50,252 bases of DNA from CAYLHQ01 sp964628935. Lineage in GTDB: Bacteria; Acidobacteriota; Polarisedimenticolia; Polarisedimenticolales; DASRJG01. The notes under the pieces are model-generated. The model ran no database searches. It was not told the DNA's origin and saw only the letters and a program-made list of their open reading frames with translations. Both the position numbers and the translations under genes were made by a program. Shown here in pieces: positions 31,985-38,996 of the stretch (position 1 is its first letter; each line of letters opens with the position of its first letter). The DNA lies in contig CAZVOE010000007.1 in assembly GCA_964628935.1 (NCBI GenBank), positions 1 through 50,252 of the forward strand. The letters are read 5' to 3'.

Positions 31985-32904
31985 CGCGCGTCGAGGACGA
32001 GCGCGAGGACGAGCGCCACCTGATGGACGAGCGTCCACAGCATGATTCGCCGCGCCCACGCCGCTCCCGAGCGTTTCCACACCCCGCGGGCCGCGAGGAC
32101 GATCCCCGTGGTCCCCAAAACCGCGGCGGTCGCGGCGTACGCGATCCCCGTCATCCCGAGGACCCAAGGCGCGAATCCCGCCGCCGCGAGGCCGATCGAG
32201 TGGAGGAGGAGCCTGCGGCGGGCGACCCCCTGGCCCCGCACGACCGAAAGGACGCGGAACCCCCCCCGGCGGTAGTCCTCCTCGAGGTAGAGCGCGATCG
32301 CGAGGAAGTGGGGGAGTTGCCAGAAGAAAAGGATGCCGAAGAGCGACCAGCCGCCCGGGGAGAGCGTGCCGGTCGCCGCGACCCAACCCATGAGCGGGGG
32401 GATCGCTCCCGGGATCGCCCCGATCTCCAGCGCCCACGGCGTGACCCGCTTGAGCGGTGTGTAGACGAGGACGTAGATGGCGTGCGCGATCGCGCCCAAT
32501 AGCGCGACTTTCGGAGAGATGCCGATCGCGAGAAGCGGGACGGCGAAGACGCCGAGGCCGATCCCGAGGCCGACGGCCGACCACGGGTCGACCCGACCCG
32601 CCGGGAGCGGTCGGCTCCGGGTGCGGATCATCCGCGCGTCGGCCTCCCGCTCGATCCAGGAATTGAAAACGTTCGCCGAGGCGACGAGGAGCGCGGTGCC
32701 CACGAGCAGGATCGCCGACCGGGCCACGCCCGCCGGTCCGGGGGCCGCGAAGAGCCCGATCGCCGCCGTGAACACGACCATCAGGGTGATCCGGGGCTTC
32801 GCGAGGTCGGCGAGGTTTCGGAAGCCCGACACGAGCGCCCTCGGATGCGGGATGGCATCCACGATCAGCGCTTCCGCGCCGCGGGCGGGTGCGGTGGTCT
32901 CCAT
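31981..32904 (-). CDS. cyoE: Protohaem IX farnesyltransferase (haem O synthase)
   Basis: A 307-residue UbiA-superfamily membrane prenyltransferase with about nine membrane segments. The first substrate-binding motif is NSWIEREADARMIRTRSRPLPAG, where the usual Asp-rich NxxD reads with Glu; the second region is YTPLKRVTPWALEIGAIPGAIPPLMGW, the classic CtaB/CyoE block. It attaches farnesyl to haem B to make haem O for terminal oxidases. ATG 32904 is chosen over GTG 32931 because a TATAGT -10 box ends at the latter. It leads an overlapped operon with the two ABC genes. No oxidase subunit is in the window. Confidence 0.92.
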   Translation of the reverse strand: METTAPARGAEALIVDAIPHPRALVSGFRNLADLAKPRITLMVVFTAAIGLFAAPGPAGVARSAILLVGTALLVASANVFNSWIEREADARMIRTRSRPLPAGRVDPWSAVGLGIGLGVFAVPLLAIGISPKVALLGAIAHAIYVLVYTPLKRVTPWALEIGAIPGAIPPLMGWVAATGTLSPGGWSLFGILFFWQLPHFLAIALYLEEDYRRGGFRVLSVVRGQGVARRRLLLHSIGLAAAGFAPWVLGMTGIAYAATAAVLGTTGIVLAARGVWKRSGAAWARRIMLWTLVHQVALVLALVLDAR

Positions 32905-32929
32905 CGAGATCGCTCGCCGGGAGCGAACC

Positions 32930-32935
32930 ACTATA
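32930..32935 (-). promoter_or_regulatory. -10 box (TATAGT on the minus strand) for the haem O synthase operon
   Basis: TATAGT on the minus strand stands 25 nt before ATG 32904 in the 42-nt gap after the sulfatase-TPR gene. It suggests that cyoE and the ABC genes have their own promoter as well as possible read-through from upstream. Confidence 0.4.
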
Positions 32936-32946
32936 GCGCAGGGGTC

Positions 32947-35016
32947 TTACGGGGACGGAACCCTGCCCGCGGCCCGGGCCTGGCGCGCGGCCCCCACGAT
33001 CCGTTCGCGCTCGGCGGGAGGGAGAAGGGGAAGCGCGCTCGCGAGTGCCTGGGCGGCGCGTTCGCGGTCTCCGAGCGAGGTCCACGCCCGGGCGAGGTTG
33101 AGCCAGGCGCTCGCGAGGCGGGGCTCGATCGACACCGCGCGCTCCCACGCTTCGACCGCCCCCGAGAGGTCTCCCGTTCCGGCGCGCAGCGCGCCCTCGA
33201 CGTTCCAACCGTCCGCGAGCGTCGGGTCTTCCGCAAGGGCCCGGTCGAGCTCCGCGCGCGCCGCTTCGGGGCGCTTCTGCTGCAGCTCGAGCACCGCGAG
33301 CTGGATCCGCGCCTGCGGAAAGGTCGGGTCGGACGCGAGCGCGCGCTCGAATCGGGATCGCGCCTCCTCGGGGTGCCCGCCGAGCGCCGCGACCACTCCC
33401 AGGGTCATCTGGATCTGGGGATCGGGAGAGTCCGCATGGCGCGCGAGCACGGCGCGGCCCTCGTCGACGCGACCCGATTGCGCGAGTCCGAGCGCGAGGT
33501 TCGCCTCCATCTCGGGCGAAGCGACCCCGAGCGCCGAGGCGCGCGCGAGCAGCGCAAGACCCATCGCGCTCTCGCCGCGCTCCGCGTGGATCAGGGCGAG
33601 TCGCTCGTAGAGGATGCCGACACGCGGATGATCGACGATCGCGGCCTCGAGGCGCGCGATCGCCTCCGGGGAGCGCCCCTCCCGGTGGAGCGCGAGCGCG
33701 TCCTCGATCTGCCGCTCGAGGAGGACGATCCGTTTCGGATCGTCCTCCGGGCCGAACGCGTCCGGACGGGCCGCGGCCGACGCGACGTAGCCGAGGCTCT
33801 CGAAGCGCGCTCGTGTCTCCTCGTCGAGGACGCCGGGATCGCCGATCGCGCGCGCTTCCGCCGGGATGCGCGCGACCAGCTCGCGCAGCCGGCCGGGCCG
33901 TTCCGCCGCGAGGTTTCGGAGCTCGTCGGGGTCGGACCGGAGGTCGTACAGCTCGGGGATCGGAAGATCGATCGCCTTGACGCCTTCCTCGATCCAGCCG
34001 TGGAGGGGCGCGGTTCCGCGGGTCAGAGTTCCGGTGAGCGCCTCGAAGTACACGGGGGCGCCGGATCGCGAGCCCGGTTCGAGGAGGGACCGTCCTTCGA
34101 GCCCGGCGGGACCGTCGACGCCGACGAGCGCGAGGATCGTCGGAAGCAGGTCGATGTGGCGCGCGGGCTCGAGGTCGCGTCCGGGCTCGACCGTCCCCGG
34201 TCCCCAGATGAGAAGCGGCACTTTCAGAGTCGCGTCGTGCGCGAGCAGGCCGTGCGTGCGCTCGCCGTGCTCTCCGAGCCCTTCCCCGTGGTCGGAGGTG
34301 ACGACCACCACGGGAGCCTCCGGCCCCTTCGAGCCGATCCACCGCGCGAGGAGCGGTTCGAGGATGCGGTCCACGGTCTCGACCTCGCCGAAGTAAGGCG
34401 CCTCGCGATGACGGGAGGCGAACGGTTCCTCCGGCTCGTAGGGAACATGCGGTTCGAAGAGGTGGACCCAGAGGAATCGGGGTCTGCCGGCGCGGGAGTC
34501 CCACCACGAGAGGGCGCGGGCCACCGTCTGCGCGCCGGGCCGCTCGGCGAGGAGGAGGCGTCCGGAGCCCCGCCCCGCGACCTCGTCGTCGTAGGTGTCG
34601 AAACCTCGCGCGAGACCGAAGCGGCGGTCGAGCGGGAAGGCGGAGACGAACGCCCCGCACGTCCAGCCACGCTCGGAAAGGATCGTCGCAAGGGTCGGGA
34701 CGTTCGAGCGGAACGTGAACCCTGCGTTGTCGCGGACGCCGTGCTCGAAGGGGAGCCGTCCGGAGAGGATGGTCGCGTGCGAGGGGAGCGTCACGACGGC
34801 GTGCGCCCTGGCATCGAGAAAAACCCGTCCCTCCTTCGCCAGGCGATCGAGGGATGGGGTGGCGGCGCGTCCCTCGCCCGACCAGCCGACCGCGTCCCAC
34901 CGCAGCGTGTCGATCGTGATCAGGACGACGTCCCGCGGCGCGCCGCGGTCCCCGCAGGCGGTGAAAAGGGCGAGCGAGAGGAGCAGCAAGGGAACCCAGG
35001 CACGCACGAACGGCAT
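32947..35016 (-). CDS. Sulfatase-fold lipoprotein fused to TPR repeats, Thr nucleophile
   Basis: A 689-residue lipoprotein (LFTAC, Cys21). The sulfatase-fold domain spans about residues 28-410: metal Asp36 in LITIDTLRWDAVG, activation motif VTLPSHATILSG with Thr76 for Cys/Ser, and VTSDHGEGLGEHGE. The shared ESLGYV motif marks the end of this domain near residue 405, and from about 430 to 680 several TPR repeats follow (for example HPEEARSRFERALASDP and AVEAWERAVSIEP). The TPRs probably bind a protein partner in the periplasm. The ATG follows the AMMECR1 stop by 1 nt. True sulfatase activity is doubtful because of the Thr. Confidence 0.87.
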   Translation of the reverse strand: MPFVRAWVPLLLLSLALFTACGDRGAPRDVVLITIDTLRWDAVGWSGEGRAATPSLDRLAKEGRVFLDARAHAVVTLPSHATILSGRLPFEHGVRDNAGFTFRSNVPTLATILSERGWTCGAFVSAFPLDRRFGLARGFDTYDDEVAGRGSGRLLLAERPGAQTVARALSWWDSRAGRPRFLWVHLFEPHVPYEPEEPFASRHREAPYFGEVETVDRILEPLLARWIGSKGPEAPVVVVTSDHGEGLGEHGERTHGLLAHDATLKVPLLIWGPGTVEPGRDLEPARHIDLLPTILALVGVDGPAGLEGRSLLEPGSRSGAPVYFEALTGTLTRGTAPLHGWIEEGVKAIDLPIPELYDLRSDPDELRNLAAERPGRLRELVARIPAEARAIGDPGVLDEETRARFESLGYVASAAARPDAFGPEDDPKRIVLLERQIEDALALHREGRSPEAIARLEAAIVDHPRVGILYERLALIHAERGESAMGLALLARASALGVASPEMEANLALGLAQSGRVDEGRAVLARHADSPDPQIQMTLGVVAALGGHPEEARSRFERALASDPTFPQARIQLAVLELQQKRPEAARAELDRALAEDPTLADGWNVEGALRAGTGDLSGAVEAWERAVSIEPRLASAWLNLARAWTSLGDRERAAQALASALPLLPPAERERIVGAARQARAAGRVPSP

Positions 35017-35017
35017 C

Positions 35018-35614
35018 TTAGTCCGACGCCGCGCTCTCGCCGAACGACTCGGCCTCGAAGACCGAAAGACGCGCCCGCCTCCAGGCTTCGCCCGGAAGTC
35101 CGGCCTTCCTCGCGAGATGCTCGAGGAGGGTTTCGCGGTCCCAGCCCTGTTCGACCGCGACCTGCGGGAGGAAAACCGCGCTCTTTCCCTCGTACTCGAG
35201 GATCACTCCGTGGCGGCCGAGAACGATTTCGTCGGGCGATGCGATCGCGTGCGGCGGGGTCAGGACCGAGACCGAGAGGCGCACCCGGGGCCACTCCGAG
35301 GCGCGAAGCGGGGGGAATCGCGGATCGTCGAATGCCGCATGCCGCGCGTAGCGCGCCACCGCGACGTGGATGGGCTCCTCGGCGCGGAGCGTTCCGATAC
35401 AGCCCCGGAGCACGGGGGGGGCGGACGGTCGGCTCGGATCGACCGTCTTGAGCGTCACGAAGACTCCGCGAGGTTCGAGAAGGGCGCCGCTCGGGCCGGG
35501 ATCGTCCCCCGGCGCTCGCCCTCCTTCGCGGGCCGCGAGTTCCCGCTCCACCGCGTGCCGGGCCGTCTCGAGGAGCACGGTCCCGTCGCGCTCGGACAAG
35601 GTTCGAGCGCTCAA
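35018..35614 (-). CDS. AMMECR1-domain protein (AmmeMemoRadiSam system protein A)
   Basis: A 198-residue protein with the AMMECR1 hallmark LRGCIGTL and the following EEPIHVAVARYARHAAFDDPR-like region, both near the middle. Family function is not settled; it is often encoded with Memo and a radical-SAM protein and proposed to act in a protein or nucleic-acid modification. The start is TTG 35614, overlapping the Memo stop by 4 nt (TTGA), so the two are translationally coupled. The radical-SAM partner is not in the window. Confidence 0.88.
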   Translation of the reverse strand: MSARTLSERDGTVLLETARHAVERELAAREGGRAPGDDPGPSGALLEPRGVFVTLKTVDPSRPSAPPVLRGCIGTLRAEEPIHVAVARYARHAAFDDPRFPPLRASEWPRVRLSVSVLTPPHAIASPDEIVLGRHGVILEYEGKSAVFLPQVAVEQGWDRETLLEHLARKAGLPGEAWRRARLSVFEAESFGESAASD

Positions 35615-36486
35615 GCGACGTCCACCCCGACCCCGAGCGCGGCGTACGAGACCGTGTGGGACCAGTCTCCCGTCATTCGCCCCGAGGTGTCGTAGCCCAG
35701 GAGAACACCGCGGCGCGCCGCCGCGGGGAAACGCAGGAGAACGGAGATCGACTTCCGGCCGCAGATCGTCGCGCCGGTCTCGTCGCAATAGCGGTCGAAC
35801 CCCGCGGCATCGCCCGCCTCGATCCTCCCCACGGCGCCAAGATCGAGATCCTCGAGGCGCTCCCGGACCCGGTCGCGGAAGGGCACGTACCCGAACGCGT
35901 CTCCGTAATGCGTGAAGTCGGACGAGACGACGACGAGCGTTCCGGGGTCGAGCAAGCCGGCCAAGGCGTCGGCGACGCGGGAGACCTCGGCCTCGGTGCT
36001 CGACACGCCCACGAGGACCGGGATCGCCTTCCAACCGGGCGCGAGAAGTCGCTGGAGGAAGGGGATCTCGGATTCAAGCGAGTGCTCCGGACGAAAGGGG
36101 ACGTCGGAAACGCCGATCCCGACCCGCCCGCGGAGCGAAGCGAGCGCGGCCGTGTCGACGGGAACGGTCCCGAGCGGGGTCGCGAGGGACGACGCCTCCG
36201 GGATCATGGCGCCCGGGAAACGGTGGTAGTGGCTGGGTCCGAGCAGGAGCACCCGATCGAATCGCTCCCCGCCGAAGGGCGCGAGGGCGCGGGCGGCGAT
36301 TCCTCCCGAATAGACGTATCCAGCGTGCGGCGCGATCACGGCGCGCAGTGCCCCGGGAAGGGCGGAGATCCGGTCCGACGCGGCCGGCGCCGCCGCGACG
36401 AGCCGGTCGACCTCCTCGGCGAGAGCCGACGGCGAGGCGGGATACCATCGGCCCGCCACCGCGGGACCGAGCGTCAAGGACGCCAC
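35611..36486 (-). CDS. Memo-family protein (AmmeMemoRadiSam system protein B)
   Basis: A 291-residue Memo protein, structurally related to extradiol dioxygenases. Metal-site and fold features seen are IAPHAGYVYSGG near residue 60, LLGPSHYHRF, PFRPEHSLESEIPFLQ and VVVSSDFTHYG. Bacterial Memo is of unknown role; in eukaryotes it is linked to copper and redox biology. GTG 36486 was chosen because GAGGAGG stands 6 nt upstream; the ORF extends further left into the boxR-like gene. It lies 25 nt after that regulator and overlaps AMMECR1, so it may be transcribed from the boxR promoter. Confidence 0.88.
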   Translation of the reverse strand: MASLTLGPAVAGRWYPASPSALAEEVDRLVAAAPAASDRISALPGALRAVIAPHAGYVYSGGIAARALAPFGGERFDRVLLLGPSHYHRFPGAMIPEASSLATPLGTVPVDTAALASLRGRVGIGVSDVPFRPEHSLESEIPFLQRLLAPGWKAIPVLVGVSSTEAEVSRVADALAGLLDPGTLVVVSSDFTHYGDAFGYVPFRDRVRERLEDLDLGAVGRIEAGDAAGFDRYCDETGATICGRKSISVLLRFPAAARRGVLLGYDTSGRMTGDWSHTVSYAALGVGVDVA

Positions 36487-36511
36487 AACACACCTCCTCG
36501 CGACGCGCCCG

Positions 36512-37246
36512 TCACCGCGCCGCGTCGAGCCTCGACGCGATCGACTGGGCGACCTCTTCCGCGGTTCTCCCGCTCGTGTCGACCACGACATGGGATTGGC
36601 GGTAGAGCGGCTCCCGCGCGGCGAGCATCGCGCGCAACTCCCCCATGGCGTCCGGGTTGTCCGCCATCGGGCGGCGGTCCCCCTGCGCGATCACGCGCCG
36701 CCAATGGTCCTCGGGGCGCGCGTGGAGCCAGACGACCGTGCTCCTGTCGAGCAGCATGCGCCACGTCTCGGGGTCGTTCACGACGCCTCCCGCCGCGGCC
36801 ACGACCGCGGGTCCGCCCCCCGCGACGATGCGGGCGAGCGTCTCCCGCTCCAAGCGTCGATAGTAGGCCTCCCCGTGCAGTTCGAACAACTGGTCGAGCG
36901 GGAGACCGGAAACCTCGAAGATTGCCGACTCCACCTCGACGAATGGAACGCCGAGGTCGCGGGCGAGGATCGGGCCGACGGTGCTCTTGCCCGCTCCCCG
37001 CATTCCGACGAGCGTGACGATCCTCCCCGGTTCGACCCGGGGGCGCACGAGCGCGTCCGCCGTCGTTCCGAGCGCGGCCGCCAGATCCGCGAGCCGGAGG
37101 ACCGAGATGTTTCCTTCCCCGGACTCGATCCGGGCGAGGAACCGCACCGAGAGCCCGGAGCGATCTGCGAGATCGGCCCTCGACCACCTCCGCTCCTCAC
37201 GGAGGCGGCGCACGCGCACGCCAAGATCGCCGAGGACGGAGGGCAC
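36512..37246 (-). CDS. boxR: BoxR/BzdR-type transcriptional regulator: XRE helix-turn-helix plus shikimate-kinase-like domain
   Basis: A 244-residue regulator. Residues about 6-62 form an XRE helix-turn-helix (RVRRLREERRWSRADLADRSGLS), and residues about 74-240 a shikimate-kinase-like domain with P-loop GMRGAGKST (81-89). In BzdR and BoxR this architecture represses benzoate genes, and the C-terminal domain binds benzoyl-CoA as inducer. Here the two domains follow each other with hardly any linker, so the protein is shorter than BzdR (about 300 residues). Divergent boxC and boxB genes confirm the role. GTG 37246 is chosen: it lies 6 nt after a TATAGT -10 box inside an operator, which implies a leaderless mRNA. 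Confidence 0.88.
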   Translation of the reverse strand: MPSVLGDLGVRVRRLREERRWSRADLADRSGLSVRFLARIESGEGNISVLRLADLAAALGTTADALVRPRVEPGRIVTLVGMRGAGKSTVGPILARDLGVPFVEVESAIFEVSGLPLDQLFELHGEAYYRRLERETLARIVAGGGPAVVAAAGGVVNDPETWRMLLDRSTVVWLHARPEDHWRRVIAQGDRRPMADNPDAMGELRAMLAAREPLYRQSHVVVDTSGRTAEEVAQSIASRLDAAR

Positions 37247-37249
37247 GAA

Positions 37250-37263
37250 TGCACTATAGTGCA
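37250..37263. promoter_or_regulatory. Perfect palindromic operator TGCA-N6-TGCA over the boxR -10 box
   Basis: TGCACTATAGTGCA is a perfect 14-bp palindrome. It contains TATAGT in both orientations; on the minus strand this hexamer (plus 37253-37258) is 6 nt from the boxR GTG. TGCA half-sites are known for BzdR-type regulators, so this is the likely self-repression site. Confidence 0.75.
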
Positions 37264-37292
37264 CTGAAACGGACTGTTCCACCGGGCGAACG

Positions 37293-37306
37293 TGCAGTAT
37301 ATTGCG
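37293..37306. promoter_or_regulatory. Second operator TGCA-N6-TGCG over the boxC -10 box
   Basis: TGCAGTATATTGCG repeats the first operator with one changed half-site base. TATATT at 37298-37303 is a good -10 for boxC, with the start codon 28 nt downstream. Its centre is 43 bp from the first operator, about four helical turns, so two regulator dimers would lie on the same face of DNA. Confidence 0.72.
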
Positions 37307-37331
37307 CGGGTTCTTCCGAGAGGAGAGTGGC

Positions 37332-38993
37332 GTGGCCCCCACCGAATCGTCCGTGAAGCTCGAGCCGATCACCTTCGGGCGTCATCCCTCGAGTTACGTC
37401 CACTGGGACCTCGACATTCGAGGGGACATCGCCCGACTGACCATGCACGTCAAGGAGGACCACCCCCTCCGACCCGGCTACAAGCTCAAGCTGAACTCGT
37501 ACGATCTCGGGGTCGACCTGGAACTCGCGGACGCCGTCGAACGGCTGCGCTTCGAGCATCCGGAAGTCCGCTGCGTCGTCGTGACCGGGGCCTACGACCG
37601 GGTCTTTTGCGCCGGCGCGAACATCCGGATGCTCGCCGCGTCGAGCCATGCGTTCAAGGTCAACTTCTGCAAGTTCACGAACGAGACGCGTCTCGCGATC
37701 GAGGACGCCTCGGCGGGGAGCGGCCAGCGCTGGCTCGCGGCGCTCAACGGGACCTGCGCCGGGGGAGGCTACGAGCTCGCCTTGGCCTGCGACGAGATCG
37801 TTCTGATCGACGACGGGAACTCCGCCGTCTCGCTCCCCGAGGTGCCCCTTCTCGGAGTCCTTCCCGGGACCGGCGGGCTCACGCGCCTCGTCGACAAGAG
37901 GAAGGTGAGGCGCGACCGTGCGGACGTTTTTTGCACGATCGCGGAGGGGATCAAGGGGAAGCGAGCCGTCGAATGGGGCCTCGTCGACGAGGTCGCGACG
38001 AGAAGCCGGTTCGCGGAGACGGTCGAGCGGAGGGCGCGGGCCCTCGCGGACAGTTCCCCGTGCCGCGAGACGAAGGGTGTCGAACTCGCTCCCGTCCGTT
38101 CGACGTGGGACGGCGATACGCTCCGTTTCGAGTACGTCACGCTCGCGATCGATCGCGCCGGGCGCAGAGCGACCCTGACGATTCGGGGCCCCGAGGCGGG
38201 GCTCCCCGACGACGCGAAGGCCATTCGGACGCTCGGGGCGGCGTGGTGGCCGCTCCAGGCGTTCCGCGAGTTCGACCAAGCGCTCCTCCACCTCCGGCAC
38301 AACGAGGAGGAGGTCGGACTCGTTCTCTTGAAGAGCGAGGGCGACATGGACGCGGTGCTCGCCCTCGACCGCACCCTCGAGGCTCTGCGCGACGACTGGT
38401 TCGTGAACGAGGTTCGTCTCCTCGTGGCGCGCACTCTGCGCCGGCTCGACCTGACGGCGCGGTCGTTCTTCGCTCTCGTCGAGCCGGGGTCGTGCTTCGG
38501 AGGGACGCTCTACGAGATCGTCCTCGCCGCCGACCGTTCCTACATGTTCTACGACCCCGACCGGCCGACGGCGGTCGCGATCACCCGAGCGAACGCGGGG
38601 AATTACCCGATGTCGCACGGCTTCTCGCGGCTCGCGGTCCGCTTCCTCGGCGAGCCGGGGAAAGCGAAGGCGCTGACCGACTCCCCCAGGGTCTATGACG
38701 CCACCGACGCCGAGGAGGCTGGGCTCGTCACGGTGGTCGCCGACGAGATCGACTACGAAGACGAACTGCGCGTCGCGATCGAGGAGCGGGCATCGCTTTC
38801 CCCCGACGCCCTCACGGGCATGGAGGCGAACCTCCGGTTCGCCGGATCGGAGGGATGCGACAGCAAGATCTTCGGGCGGCTGACCGCCTGGCAGAACTGG
38901 ATCTTCCAGCGCCCGAACGCCGTCGGCGAAACGGGCGCTCTGACGATGTACGGCAAGCCGGAACGGCCCACGTTCGACTTCCGGAGGACCTAG
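37332..38993 (+). CDS. boxC: 2,3-epoxybenzoyl-CoA dihydrolase (BoxC)
   Basis: A 553-residue crotonase-superfamily enzyme of the size peculiar to BoxC (about 550; ordinary crotonases are 260-280). The first crotonase-like part has FCAGANIRML and LNGTCAGGGYELALACDEI oxyanion blocks and LPEVPLLGVLPGTGG; the second part contains GSCFGGTLYEIVLAADRSYMF. BoxC opens the ring of 2,3-epoxybenzoyl-CoA to a linear aldehyde-acyl-CoA plus formate. GTG 37332 has AGGAGAG 4 nt upstream. Expression should be controlled by the BoxR-like repressor at the operator over its -10 box. boxB follows after 3 nt. Confidence 0.93.
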   Translation: MAPTESSVKLEPITFGRHPSSYVHWDLDIRGDIARLTMHVKEDHPLRPGYKLKLNSYDLGVDLELADAVERLRFEHPEVRCVVVTGAYDRVFCAGANIRMLAASSHAFKVNFCKFTNETRLAIEDASAGSGQRWLAALNGTCAGGGYELALACDEIVLIDDGNSAVSLPEVPLLGVLPGTGGLTRLVDKRKVRRDRADVFCTIAEGIKGKRAVEWGLVDEVATRSRFAETVERRARALADSSPCRETKGVELAPVRSTWDGDTLRFEYVTLAIDRAGRRATLTIRGPEAGLPDDAKAIRTLGAAWWPLQAFREFDQALLHLRHNEEEVGLVLLKSEGDMDAVLALDRTLEALRDDWFVNEVRLLVARTLRRLDLTARSFFALVEPGSCFGGTLYEIVLAADRSYMFYDPDRPTAVAITRANAGNYPMSHGFSRLAVRFLGEPGKAKALTDSPRVYDATDAEEAGLVTVVADEIDYEDELRVAIEERASLSPDALTGMEANLRFAGSEGCDSKIFGRLTAWQNWIFQRPNAVGETGALTMYGKPERPTFDFRRT

Positions 38994-38996
38994 TCG

